A stretch of DNA of 62,512 bases, from positions 1 to 62,512 of the forward strand of contig JASCPG010000008.1 in the NCBI GenBank assembly GCA_029960085.1, in the 5' to 3' direction. Shown here piece by piece: positions 42,741 through 51,340 of this stretch (positions within the stretch are counted from its first letter, which is position 1; every line of letters begins with the position of its first letter). The position numbers and the translations under genes are program-made. The notes under the pieces are model-generated. The model searched no databases. It was not told the origin of the DNA and saw only the letters and a list, made by a program, of their open reading frames with translations. Source of the DNA: Microbacteriaceae bacterium PS02067 (GTDB lineage Bacteria; Actinomycetota; Actinomycetes; Actinomycetales; Microbacteriaceae).

Positions 42741-43446
42741 ATGATCGTTCCTCTCGACACGTCTGCGCGCGAGCGCGAACTGACCGCGCCCGTCGCCCTC
42801 ACGCTGCCGAACGGGCGGCTCAACCCCGCCGCGATCGGCTGGGCCCGCACGCCCCTCGTCGACACGAGCGGGATCGCCGCCGCGCGGAGGACGTTCCCGC
42901 ATCAGTGGGGGCGCAACAAGAGGTGGGAGTACTGGAACGTCATCACCCCGACCCACATCCTCGCCCTCACGATCTCGTCGATCGACTACGCCGCCGTGCA
43001 CGAGGCGTGGGTCTTCGAGCGCGCGACCGAGCGTTCGTGGGGCCGCGCCGCGACGGTCGTCCCGGCGCGCGACGTCACTCTCCCGCCCTCGCTCGACGGT
43101 GGGCAGGCGACCGCGCGCGCGAAGGACCTCTCCGTGTCGGTGACACCCGACGGTGACGGTCGAGGCTGGCACCTGCACGCGCAGATCGCGGACGCGGGGT
43201 TCGATGTCACCGTGACGCGTCCGGCACACCACGTGGCGGATCGTGGGCGGTGGCCTGGATGCCACGTTCACGCCCTTCTACGACAAGACCTCCGCCACCA
43301 ACCTCGGTGTCGTGTCCGGGCGCACCGACCAGTGCTTCGGCGAGTGGAGGGGGACGTTCGTGTGGACGGATGCCACGGGCATCCGTCATGACGTCGCGTT
43401 CGACGGTCTCGTCGGGTTCGCAGAGGACGTGCACAACCGCTGGTGA
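42741..43446 (+). pseudogene. DUF2804 protein with internal deletion
   Basis: The N-terminal part (about 163 codons, 42741-43230) reads as DUF2804: LPNGRLNPAAIGWARTPLVD, then GRNKRWEYWNVITPTHILALT and DVTVTRPAHH. The C-terminal part resumes in another frame from about 43231 (TWRIVGGGLDATFTPF, then RTDQCFGEWRGTFVWTD, ending GFAEDVHNRW). The family is about 330-340 residues long; roughly 100 residues between the two parts are absent from all frames. So this is an internal out-of-frame deletion rather than a sequencing indel. The start at 42741 follows AAGGATG. DUF2804 function is not established; the product here should be inactive. Confidence 0.85.
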
Positions 43447-43495
43447 CCCGCACGGCCCGCGAGACGAGCCAGCGAGAGCCGGCCGCCGCGCGGCG

Positions 43496-43924
43496 TCAGT
43501 CGTCGCGGAGCTTCGCGGTGAGCTCCTGCAACTGAGCGAGTTCGTCGTCGGTGAGCACCGACATGCGCTCTGCGATCGACCGACCGTGCGTCGTCGCGAC
43601 GCGGCGGAAGCTGGCCACGCCCAGCTCCGTGGCTCGGACGATGGCGCCGCGGCCGTCCTGCGGGTCGACGCACTTCGCGATGAGCCCCCGCGCGACCATG
43701 CGGTCGACGAGGCGGGAGACGCTCGGCTGGCTGATCAGCATGTTGGCGGTCACGTCGCGCAGACGTGCGGAGTGGTCGTCGCCCCGCGTGACCGTCAGCA
43801 GCACGTCGTACTCCGCCTGACTCAGGTCGTCGTCGCGGAAGTCGCCGCTGATGTCGTCGAGCACCTGGTGCTGCGCCCGGAAGAGACTCTCCCAGGCAGC
43901 GACGGCAAGACGGCGATCGGTCAT
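43496..43924 (-). CDS. MarR-family transcriptional regulator
   Basis: A 142-residue winged-helix MarR protein: dimerisation helices at both ends (RLAVAAWESLFRAQHQVLDD; SIAERMSVLTDDELAQLQELTAKL), helix-turn-helix at about 45-85 (TANMLISQPSVSRLVDRMVARGLI) and the wing VDPQDGRGAIVRATELG, whose D-x-R-G motif is diagnostic. I use the ATG at 43924 because TAAAAT lies 7 nt before it; the ATG at 43933 overlaps that hexamer. It shares a divergent promoter region of under 50 bp with the DUF2207 gene and may regulate both. MarR ligands are usually phenolic or oxidative signals; the ligand here is unknown. Confidence 0.9.
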   Translation of the reverse strand: MTDRRLAVAAWESLFRAQHQVLDDISGDFRDDDLSQAEYDVLLTVTRGDDHSARLRDVTANMLISQPSVSRLVDRMVARGLIAKCVDPQDGRGAIVRATELGVASFRRVATTHGRSIAERMSVLTDDELAQLQELTAKLRDD

Positions 43925-43931
43925 GGCGATC

Positions 43932-43937
43932 ATTTTA
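43932..43937 (-). promoter_or_regulatory. -10 element TAAAAT of a leaderless promoter
   Basis: Minus-strand TAAAAT ends 7 nt before the MarR start at 43924. Confidence 0.5.
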
Positions 43938-43961
43938 GTGCGCCCGCGAAAGTGCCGACCC

Positions 43962-43967
43962 TAGGCT
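43962..43967 (+). promoter_or_regulatory. -10 element TAGGCT of a leaderless promoter
   Basis: TAGGCT ends 6 nt before the ATG at 43974. With the opposite -10 at 43932-43937 it forms a compact divergent promoter pair 24 bp apart. Confidence 0.55.
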
Positions 43968-43973
43968 GGATCC

Positions 43974-45818
43974 ATGACCCGCAATCGACTGTGGGGGAGC
44001 GCCGTCGCGCTCCTCGTGGCCGCCCTCGCGGGGCTCGCCGCGGCAGCTCCCGCCGCGGCGTCGCTCGCGCCGACCGCGCCTGTCGCTTCCACGGTCGCGG
44101 CACTGTCCGCAGCCCCCGCGGGGCTCGATGACTTCACGTTCGACTCGTTCGACGGCGACTACACGATCAGCCGTGCCGACGACGGTACGAGTCGTCTCCG
44201 CGTCGTGGAGACGATCGTGGCGGACTTCCCCGAGGTCGACCAGAACCGTGGCATCCGGCGCAGCATCCCGGACACCTACAACGGGCAGCCGCTGCGCGCA
44301 CGGTTGGTCTCGATCACCGATGAGAACGGGCGCGAGCGGGAGAGCGAGGTCGAGGACGCCGACGGTGCATTCTCCGTCGTCTCACGCGCCGGCGACTACG
44401 TGCACGGGCGTCAGACGTATGTCATCACCTACACGCTCGAGAACGTCACCTGGAACTTCCCCGACACGGGGCTCGAGTTCTACTGGGATGTCAACGGCGT
44501 CGACTGGGCCCAGCCGTTCGGCAGCGTGACCGGCCGCCTGCACGTGCCCGCCGAGCTCGCCGACCGGCTCACCGGCACCACCTCCTGCTATCGGGGACCG
44601 CACGGCGCGACCACCAGGTGCGACGCGATGGGCAGCGACGACGAGTCCGGCGGCGTCGTCGTGACTGCGCGCGCCTCCTCGCTGATGCCCTATCAGACGC
44701 TCACGATGGCGGTGGGGTTCGCTCCGGGAACGTTCCAGATGTTCGACGCGTCTTATCTGGCGTCGCCGTTCGGGTGGCTCCAGGGGCTCGTCGGGATCGG
44801 CGCGGTGGGTGTCGGGGTCTGGGGCCTGCGCCGCCGCCGCGCCGTGAAGGACGCCCCGGGCAGGCCGACGCTCATCGCCGAGTACGAGCCCCCGACGACA
44901 GTGGATGCCCTGGAGAGCGCCGTCCTGCTCGGTCGCCAGAGCAAGGCGATCCCGGCCGAGGTGCTCGAGCAGGCGGTCGTCGGTTCCATCCGCATCGTCG
45001 AGGGAGAGCCCGGATTCTGGGGCAAGAAGCCGCTCGTCGCGGAGCTCGTCGACCCGAGCCGGGCGGACGGCGACGGGCGGCTGCTGCTGCAGGGTCTCTT
45101 CCCGCAGGGGACGCCGGGGGAGACGTACACGTTCGGGCGGCAGGACACCCGGTTCTCGCAGGTGGCGCAGTCGATCGTGTCGGCGGCGGACAAGGAGCTG
45201 ACGGCTCGCGGCATGCGCCGCACGGTGCCGCCCGGGACCCGGCTGTGGCCGATAGCGGCGGCGGTTGTTGCCGTCGTGTTGGCGTTCGCCCTCGCGATGG
45301 TGGCGATCGGACGGTCGGTGCACCCCGGCATCCCGCTGGTCGTTCTCGGCGTCTGCGTCTGCGTCGTATTCGTGGTCGTCGGCTCACTCGCAAGGCGCCC
45401 GCTGTCGGCGCGGGGTGCCGAGACCCGGGATCATCTGCTCGGGCTCGAGTCGTTCATCGCGTGGGCGGAAGCGGATCGCATCCGCATGCTGCAGTCGCCG
45501 CAGGGCGCCGAGCGGGTGCCGATCGACGTGAACGACCCGCGCCAGAAGCTGGCGCTGTACGAGAAGCTCCTGCCGTACGCGGTCGTCTTCGGCCAGGAGA
45601 AGGAGTGGTCGAAGCAGCTGAGCGTCCTCTATTCGGCGGTCGGCGCGAGCGGCCCGTACTGGTACGTCGGCACCGGCTCGTTCGACGCGTCGTCGTTCGC
45701 TACGACGGTCGGGTCGCTGTCAGCCGCGGCATCCGCGTCGTCGTCCACGTCGGGAGGCTCGAGCGGCGGCGGGTCGGCCGGTGGCGGCGGCGGCGGTGGA
45801 GGTGGTGGCGGCGTCTGA
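43974..45818 (+). CDS. DUF2207 membrane protein with Gly-rich tail
   Basis: A 614-residue protein with a cleavable-type signal peptide (about 1-40), an extracytoplasmic DUF2207 domain (about 45-255; FDSFDGDYTISRADDGTSRLRVVETIVADFPEVDQNRGIRRSIP), a membrane span at about 263-283, a cytoplasmic segment with a winged-helix-like PTLIAEYEPPTTVDALESAVLLGR at about 300-330, a pair of spans at about 423-470, and a C-terminal region ending in a Ser/Gly run (GGSSGGGSAGGGGG). The layout is that of the predicted membrane proteins of the DUF2207 family, often ending in poly-Gly. Function is not established. It is leaderless and divergent from MarR. Confidence 0.88.
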   Translation: MTRNRLWGSAVALLVAALAGLAAAAPAAASLAPTAPVASTVAALSAAPAGLDDFTFDSFDGDYTISRADDGTSRLRVVETIVADFPEVDQNRGIRRSIPDTYNGQPLRARLVSITDENGRERESEVEDADGAFSVVSRAGDYVHGRQTYVITYTLENVTWNFPDTGLEFYWDVNGVDWAQPFGSVTGRLHVPAELADRLTGTTSCYRGPHGATTRCDAMGSDDESGGVVVTARASSLMPYQTLTMAVGFAPGTFQMFDASYLASPFGWLQGLVGIGAVGVGVWGLRRRRAVKDAPGRPTLIAEYEPPTTVDALESAVLLGRQSKAIPAEVLEQAVVGSIRIVEGEPGFWGKKPLVAELVDPSRADGDGRLLLQGLFPQGTPGETYTFGRQDTRFSQVAQSIVSAADKELTARGMRRTVPPGTRLWPIAAAVVAVVLAFALAMVAIGRSVHPGIPLVVLGVCVCVVFVVVGSLARRPLSARGAETRDHLLGLESFIAWAEADRIRMLQSPQGAERVPIDVNDPRQKLALYEKLLPYAVVFGQEKEWSKQLSVLYSAVGASGPYWYVGTGSFDASSFATTVGSLSAAASASSSTSGGSSGGGSAGGGGGGGGGGGV

Positions 45819-45835
45819 CCCGGATGCCACGCGAC

Positions 45836-45866
45836 GAGGCCCCGACCACATCGTGATCGGGGCCTC
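45836..45866. terminator. Bidirectional terminator between DUF2207 and aceA
   Basis: Stem GAGGCCCCGA / TCGGGGCCTC (45836-45845 with 45857-45866) with further partial pairing in the loop, between two convergent genes. Confidence 0.7.
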
Positions 45867-45891
45867 GCACGGGCAGTGACTGCGCGGGATG

Positions 45892-47487
45892 TCAGCCGAA
45901 CTGGTTCATCGTGTTGTCCTTGCCGCCGGCCTTGAGGGCCGCGTCGCCGGCGAAGTACTCCTTGTGGTTGTCGCCGATGTCGGATCCCGCCATGTTCTGG
46001 TGCTTCACGGTCGCGATGCCCTCACGGATCTCGCGGCGCTGCACGCCCTTGACGTAGGCGAGCATGCCCTCCTCGGCGAAGTAGCCCTTGGCCAGGTCAT
46101 CCGTCGACAGCGCGGCCGTGTGGTAGGTCGGCAGCGTGATGAGGTGGTGGAAGATGCCGGCGCGGGCCGAGCCGTCCTTCTGGAAGGTGCGGATCTTCTC
46201 GTCGGCGAGGCGGGCGAGCTCGGTGTCATCGTAGGAGACGTTCATGAGGTCGGCGCGGTCGTAGGCCGAGACATCCGCGCCCTGCTCGGCGAGCAGGTCG
46301 TACGCCTGCTGACGGAAGTTCAGCGTCCAGTTGAACGACGGGCTGTTGTTGTAGACGAGCTTCGCGTTCGGGATCACCTCGCGGATCGCGTCGACCATGC
46401 CGGCGATCTGCTCGACGTGCGGCTTCTCGGTCTCGATCCACAGCAGGTCGGCGCCGTTCTGCAGCGACGTGATGCAGTCGAGCACGCACCGCTCCTCGCC
46501 CGTGCCCTTGCGGAACTGGTAGAGGTTGGATGCCAGGCGCTTCGGGCGCAGGAGCTTGCCCTCGCGGCGGATGATGACATCGCCGTCGTTGAGCTCATCG
46601 CCCGAGATCTCTTCGACATCGAGGAACGCGTTGTACTGGTCGCCGAGGTCGCCCGGCTCCGCCGAGACAGCGATCTTCTGGGTGAGGCCGGCGCCGAGCG
46701 AGTCGGTGCGGGCGACGATCACGCCGTTGTCGATGCCGAGTTCGAGGAACGCGTACCGGACGGCGTTGATCTTCGCGAGGAAGTCCTCGTGCGGGACGGT
46801 CACCTTGCCGTCCTGGTGGCCGCACTGCTTCTCGTCGGAGACCTGGTTCTCGATCTGGATGGCGCATGCGCCGGCCTCGATCATCTTCTTGGCGAGCAGG
46901 TACGTCGCCTCGGGGTTCCCGAAGCCGGCGTCGATGTCGGCGATGATCGGCACGACGTGCGTTTCGTAGTTGTCGATCTGCGACTGGATGAACTCGACCG
47001 CGGTCTCATCTCCTGCCAGACGCGCGTCATCGAGCTTCGTGAACAGCAGGTCGAGCTCACGGGCATCCGCCTGCCGGAGGAACGTGTAGAGCTCTTCGAT
47101 GAGCGCGGGAACGGCCGTCTTCTCGTGCATCGACTGGTCGGGCAGGGGCCCGAACTCCGAGCGGAGGGCGGCGACCATCCAGCCGGAGAGGTAAAGGTAG
47201 CGCTTGTTGGTCGACTTCAGGTGCTTCTTGATCGAGATCAGCTTCTGCTGCCCGATGAAGCCGTGCCAGACGCCGAGCGACTGGGTGTACACCGACGAGT
47301 CGGCGTCGTACTCGGCCATGTCGCGGCGCATGATGTCGGCGGTGTACTGGGCGATCTCGAGACCGGTCTTGAACCGGTTCTGCGCTCGCATGCGGGCGAC
47401 GTACTCGGGGTTGATCGCGTCCCACGCCGAACCGTGTTCGCTCTTGAGAGCCGCGACGGCCCGGATGTCGTCTTCGTAAGCAGTCAT
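45892..47487 (-). CDS. aceA: Isocitrate lyase, long (about 530-residue) form
   Basis: First enzyme of the glyoxylate bypass: isocitrate to succinate and glyoxylate. The 531-residue length and the active-site motif KQCGHQDGK (instead of the KKCGH of the 430-residue enzymes) place it in the long subgroup. Other landmarks: WHGFIGQQKLISIKKHLKSTNKRYLYLSGWM, PIIADIDAGFGNPEATYLLAKKMIEAGA (Mg ligands), IVARTDSLGAGLT, LIWIETEKPHV-type and YNNSPSFNWTLNF. The C-terminal end GKDNTMNQFG is the usual lid peptide. The ATG at 47487 follows CAAAGGACGAAGCA. It is monocistronic; growth on acetate or fatty acids is implied. Confidence 0.95.
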   Translation of the reverse strand: MTAYEDDIRAVAALKSEHGSAWDAINPEYVARMRAQNRFKTGLEIAQYTADIMRRDMAEYDADSSVYTQSLGVWHGFIGQQKLISIKKHLKSTNKRYLYLSGWMVAALRSEFGPLPDQSMHEKTAVPALIEELYTFLRQADARELDLLFTKLDDARLAGDETAVEFIQSQIDNYETHVVPIIADIDAGFGNPEATYLLAKKMIEAGACAIQIENQVSDEKQCGHQDGKVTVPHEDFLAKINAVRYAFLELGIDNGVIVARTDSLGAGLTQKIAVSAEPGDLGDQYNAFLDVEEISGDELNDGDVIIRREGKLLRPKRLASNLYQFRKGTGEERCVLDCITSLQNGADLLWIETEKPHVEQIAGMVDAIREVIPNAKLVYNNSPSFNWTLNFRQQAYDLLAEQGADVSAYDRADLMNVSYDDTELARLADEKIRTFQKDGSARAGIFHHLITLPTYHTAALSTDDLAKGYFAEEGMLAYVKGVQRREIREGIATVKHQNMAGSDIGDNHKEYFAGDAALKAGGKDNTMNQFG

Positions 47488-47612
47488 TGCTTCGTCCTTT
47501 GCGGTGAGGGCGGGGGTGCCTGCCACCAGCATGGGCCCAAGAAGACGTGGTTTTCAGACCGATCCAGGGGTGAATTTCGCGAGAAATTCTGTTCTTGTGT
47601 AGGAATGGCGCG

Positions 47613-47948
47613 CTACGAGGCGTCAGGGTCCGGGGCGGAGAGGATGTCGCGGAGCGTCGCGAGGTCGATCGGCGCAGCGGCATCCGGGTTCGCGGCGTCC
47701 TCGCCCGACTCGCTCAGGGTGAAGGGGATGCCGGCCTCGGTGAGGTAGGCGATCGTCTTCTCGAGGCGCGGGACGACGTCGAGGTGCTCGCGCCCGAAGA
47801 GGTGCGCCGTATACGCGGGGCGGCGCGCGAGGATGGACTCGCGCAGCTCGACCGTGGAGCGGCCCGTGATCCGGTACAGCGCCTGGAGCCGCTCGCTGGG
47901 AAGGTCGGGCGCGCCGTCGAGGGTGATCGAGATCGAGAGGTCCGTCAT
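47613..47948 (-). CDS. Hypothetical protein, 111 aa
   Basis: A 111-residue acidic protein without membrane span. It begins with a beta-strand-like MTDLSISITLDGAPDLPSER and has a helix-turn region LQALYRITGRSTVELRESIL and GREHLDVVPRLEKTIAYLTEAGIPF. The last 25 residues are Asp/Ala/Pro-rich. It has a GGAGG site before the ATG at 47948. The RSTVELRESI block and the layout recall a ribosomal-protein-L7/L12-type or nucleotide-binding small domain, but I cannot place it. It is the last resident gene before the transposon. Confidence 0.6.
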   Translation of the reverse strand: MTDLSISITLDGAPDLPSERLQALYRITGRSTVELRESILARRPAYTAHLFGREHLDVVPRLEKTIAYLTEAGIPFTLSESGEDAANPDAAAPIDLATLRDILSAPDPDAS

Positions 47949-47979
47949 CCCCCCATCCTCCCGCGCCCACCTGCCCTTC

Positions 47980-48186
47980 GGTGATCGATCACCCGCGCGA
48001 GCTGCCGCCCTCCCCGGTGATCGAGTGCCGGCGCGAAGCGTCGGTGTATCGGATCATGCTCCCAGCGCTGCCGCCCCCGGTGATCGAGTGTCGGCGCCCA
48101 GCGCCGGTGTATGGAGATCACGCTCCCCGCGCCGCTGCCCCCCGGTGATCGAGTGCCGGCGCGTAGCGGCGGTGTATCGAGATCAC
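47980..48186. repeat. REP-like palindromic repeats
   Basis: Three imperfect-palindrome units of about 43 bp (48016-48058, 48079-48121, 48144-48186), each running from GGTGATCGAGTG through a variable centre to a GATCAC-type end, preceded by a minimal version GGTGATCGATCACC (47980-47993). The units are 63-65 bp apart. The bases after them to 48378 hold a weak hairpin (CCGGTCGGA / TCCGACCGG, 48214-48237) and no gene. Confidence 0.8.
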
Positions 48187-48385
48187 GTCGCCGCAGCAAG
48201 AAAAAGAGTAGGACCGGTCGGAGAGGCTTCCGACCGGCCCTTGTCCCTTGCACCAAGAGTGTCCTGCAATCACATGAGGTAGCTGCCACAGCAAAACAAC
48301 TACCGTGCGAGCACTCTATAACGGAACGGTAACGGCGGACAAGAGTCTTTCGTGATCTATTTGTGATTCTCTTCTCATTGTCGTG

Positions 48386-48466
48386 TCTCACTCCAGTTGT
48401 CCGATTCTCACGGACCTGTCGATTCGTCTCACTCCACTTGTCGGATTCTCACTCCGGTTGTCCGGT
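48386..48466 (+). repeat. Left-end array of TnsB-site-like repeats
   Basis: Four adjacent units start at 48386, 48406, 48427 and 48447. Units 1, 3 and 4 fit TCTCACTCCRSTTGTCSGRT; unit 2 is degenerate (TCTCACGGACCTGTCGATTC). A weaker copy (TCTCTTCTCATTGTCG) precedes them. Spacing is 20-21 bp, two helical turns, as expected for multiple transposase protomers on one face of the DNA. Confidence 0.8.
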
Positions 48467-48581
48467 GCTCGGCGCGCCGCGTAGTGCTGCTCTGAGGCGG
48501 GAGTAGCTTGCGGTGCAAGCCGGGAGGTTCCATAGGAGCGCTCTGATCGGGTGCGGGATTCTCCGGGAGGGAGAGTTCTCC

Positions 48582-49325
48582 GTGACCTTGACCCAAGACT
48601 GGCTCGCCGCGATTGACGGGACGAACGCTCTCGCGGGCACGATCGAGTTCTCCAGACACGGCTTCCTCCAGCACGCGGACCCCGTCAACGCGGCGCGGAT
48701 GCTGTTCGAGGATGCGGATCCGGTGCGGGAGTTCCCGTCCTGGCCTGGCAAGCGGAACTTCGAGGGCAAGCTGTGGATGGCCTCAACGGCGCAGCACGTG
48801 CCGTTCGAGTCGTTCTGGGAGCGCTCGTTCCTGACCTCGCTGGATCGGGCCGGGGATGTCGTCGGGGTGGCGAGCCAGCCGATGTGGATCCGCTGGCGGT
48901 CACCGAAGCGCTCGCACGCGCCCGACTACTTCGTGCGCCGCTCCGATGGGAGTGCGCTGCTCGTCGACGTGAAGCCGGTCGAACTGATCAAGCCCGAGGA
49001 CAGCATCAAGTTCGAACTCACTCGTCAGCTTGCTGCCGCCCTGGGGTGGTCGTATCTCGTCTTCGATCAGCTTCCCGGAGCCACCCAGGCGAACCTGCGC
49101 TTCCTGCTTCGGTACCGCGAGCCTGCGTGGCTGGAGGGCGTCGACATCGCCGAGCTTGGGCTCAGCGGTCGGATGAGTTTGGGCTCGCTCGCGGCGGCCC
49201 TCGGTGGCGTTGCTCGCTCAGGTGTCGGCGCCGCGTATGCACTCGTGTGGAGCGGGGTGGCGCAGGCGGATCTACACCGTCCCTTGTCGATGGCGACCGT
49301 TGTCGATCTGGAGGGCGGGTCATGA
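48582..49325 (+). CDS. tnsA: TnsA-like transposase endonuclease subunit
   Basis: A 247-residue PD-(D/E)xK endonuclease that in Tn7 cuts the 5' ends of the element so that it leaves by cut-and-paste. Candidate catalytic residues are Glu80 in FWERSF, Asp115 in APDYFV and Asp129-x-Lys131 in LLVDVKP, matching the order Glu, Asp, x-x-Lys in TnsA. About residues 130-170 (KPEDSIKFELTRQLAAALGW and SYLVFD) are also typical. The start at GTG 48582 follows GGGAGGGAGAG; a GTG at 48513 would add 23 residues. The stop overlaps tnsB (ATGA). Presence of TnsA predicts excision without replicon fusion. Confidence 0.88.
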   Translation: MTLTQDWLAAIDGTNALAGTIEFSRHGFLQHADPVNAARMLFEDADPVREFPSWPGKRNFEGKLWMASTAQHVPFESFWERSFLTSLDRAGDVVGVASQPMWIRWRSPKRSHAPDYFVRRSDGSALLVDVKPVELIKPEDSIKFELTRQLAAALGWSYLVFDQLPGATQANLRFLLRYREPAWLEGVDIAELGLSGRMSLGSLAAALGGVARSGVGAAYALVWSGVAQADLHRPLSMATVVDLEGGS

Positions 49326-51340
49326 GCGTTCATCCTGGCGACATCATCCGGTGGCAGGGCGGAAGTCACCAGGTCGTTGCGATCCGGCCCACCTACCTGA
49401 CCCTGCGCGCCGTCGACGGGGATGGAGACGACGTGGAGGTGCTCGCCGCGGACCTGCGGCACCAAGCGGAACCTGCCGCTCCCGCATCCCTGCGGTCACT
49501 GCTGGACCTGCGCAGCCTGCAGGATCTCGACGCGCGCGATCGCAAGATCGTCGACGTGTGGCTGGAGGAACTCGCCCGGTTCGACAAGCTCGTGGCGGCA
49601 GGCGTGACCAAGCCCGCGGCGCGGCAGCAAGTTATCGACGACGTCAACCGTCGTCTCGGAACCGGCTACGGCCCGGTCAAGGTCTCGCGTCAGCAACGCG
49701 CCCTCGAAGAGTTCGGGGTCAGCGGTCTTCTCGATCGACGTCGCCACGGCCTCGCCGACATGCCCGGGCGCTCCTACGACGAGCGCCTGATCGACGCGAT
49801 TCTGACCGTCCAGGCTGGGCAGGAGCGGAAGTCGACCGGCACCGGGACGCGATTGATCTGGCTCGTCCGCAGGGAGCTGGACGACCGCTTCGGCGAGGGT
49901 GTCGTGCCGATGCCGAGCCGGGCGACGATGTACCGGCTGCTGAATGAACTCGATGCCGGCAAGCACACGTTGGGCAGCGCCCGCGCACGTCGCACCACAG
50001 CCAATCAGCCGGATCACATGCACGGATTACGTACCGGCGTGCGACCCGGTGAGCAGGTGCTGATCGACACGACCCCGATGGAGATCCTCGTCGAATGCGA
50101 TGGCGAACCGATCCGCCCCGATCTCACCCTGTTGCTGTGTGAGGCATCACGCTCGGTGCTCGCGGGCATTGTCACCGTCGGTTCTCGCAGCATCGACCTC
50201 GTGGTGGTCCTCGCCCGTGCTCTGGTGCCGTACTCGGCCCGTCCCGACGGAGTTCGCGCGAACCGGCGTCAGGTCTCGGAGGCGTGGACCGGCACGGACG
50301 GGCTCATGGTGGAGCGGTTCGAGGTAATGCGCGACGCGCAACCGTACATCTTCCCGGAGTCGATCACGACCGACCGTGGCGCGTCGTACGTGTCGCGGCA
50401 CTTCTCGGATGCCTGTCGGACGCTGGGGATCTCGCTGACGGTCAACGCGGAGTACACGCCGACGCAGAAGGCGAAAATCGAGCGGATGTTCCGCACCGTG
50501 AAGGACCAGTTCACCCAGTACGCGATCGCGTTCCTCGGGCAGAGCCCCGACATGCGTGGAGACGAGGTGATCGCGACGAGCCAGCTGCTCACCCTCGAGC
50601 AGCTGCAGGAGCTGTTCGAGGACTGGGTCGCGGTGACCTGGCAGAACCGACCCCACAAGGCGCTGCGCGACCCCCGCAACCCTCGGCTCATGCTGGCCCC
50701 GAACCAGATGGTCGCCGCGTACCGCGAAGTCGCTCCGGAGCTGCAAGTCCCGCTCACCGCCGAGAAGTACATCGCACTGCTCCCGACCGAATGGCGTGTG
50801 ATCAACCACTACGGTGTCGACATCGACCTGCGCGTCTACGACTCCACCGAGCTCGGCCCGCTGCGGAAAAAGCGGTCACCGCACCACCGGCAACAAGGCA
50901 AGTGGCCATTCCACGTCGACCCCTACAACCCGATGACGGTGTGGCTGGAACTCGGCGACCAGTTCCTCCCGCTCGACTGGCGCTCCCCGTACAGCGGCGC
51001 CCCGATGGCCGACGAGGTCTGGCGAGTCGCCCGCGCGCAAGCCGCAGCCCGCGGCGACAACGAGCCGAGCACCGACGACCTCAACGAGGTGATGCGCCGG
51101 TTCATGTACAAGGGCAACGCGCTGCCGACGGCGCGTCAGAAGAAGCGTGCTGTAAGCGCACGGACGGACCCGCTGGCGATCACCAACCAACTCCCACACA
51201 TCGCACCCACAGCACCGCCGGGCGCCGAGCATTCGGCAACTGGGGACCTCGGCGACAAAGAACTCCATGTTGTCGCGGCGAAGCCAGCATGGCCGGTCGC
51301 CGCACCGTTCGGGATGACCCGGTCGCCGGATGAGGCGTGA
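49322..51340 (+). CDS. tnsB: TnsB-like DDE transposase
   Basis: A 672-residue Mu/Tn7-type integrase that binds the end repeats and joins 3' ends to target DNA. N-terminal DNA-binding and helix-turn-helix regions occupy about 60-200. The DDE catalytic triad is Asp249 (VLIDTTPME), Asp351 (ITTDRGASYVS) and Glu387 (KAKIERMFRTVK), with the canonical 35-residue gap between the second Asp and the Glu. A beta-barrel domain (about 480-580) and a long basic C-terminal tail (about 590-672) follow; the tail is where TnsB normally meets TnsC. ATG overlaps the tnsA stop. Confidence 0.93.
   Translation: MSVHPGDIIRWQGGSHQVVAIRPTYLTLRAVDGDGDDVEVLAADLRHQAEPAAPASLRSLLDLRSLQDLDARDRKIVDVWLEELARFDKLVAAGVTKPAARQQVIDDVNRRLGTGYGPVKVSRQQRALEEFGVSGLLDRRRHGLADMPGRSYDERLIDAILTVQAGQERKSTGTGTRLIWLVRRELDDRFGEGVVPMPSRATMYRLLNELDAGKHTLGSARARRTTANQPDHMHGLRTGVRPGEQVLIDTTPMEILVECDGEPIRPDLTLLLCEASRSVLAGIVTVGSRSIDLVVVLARALVPYSARPDGVRANRRQVSEAWTGTDGLMVERFEVMRDAQPYIFPESITTDRGASYVSRHFSDACRTLGISLTVNAEYTPTQKAKIERMFRTVKDQFTQYAIAFLGQSPDMRGDEVIATSQLLTLEQLQELFEDWVAVTWQNRPHKALRDPRNPRLMLAPNQMVAAYREVAPELQVPLTAEKYIALLPTEWRVINHYGVDIDLRVYDSTELGPLRKKRSPHHRQQGKWPFHVDPYNPMTVWLELGDQFLPLDWRSPYSGAPMADEVWRVARAQAAARGDNEPSTDDLNEVMRRFMYKGNALPTARQKKRAVSARTDPLAITNQLPHIAPTAPPGAEHSATGDLGDKELHVVAAKPAWPVAAPFGMTRSPDEA

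Noticed and set aside
45889..47748. A 619-codon plus-strand open frame
   Set aside because: Antisense of isocitrate lyase; shadow frame.
48386..48466. Possible CRISPR array
   Set aside because: Four adjacent 20-21 bp units without spacers; they match the right end of the transposon in inverse orientation and are transposase-binding sites. No cas gene is present in the window.
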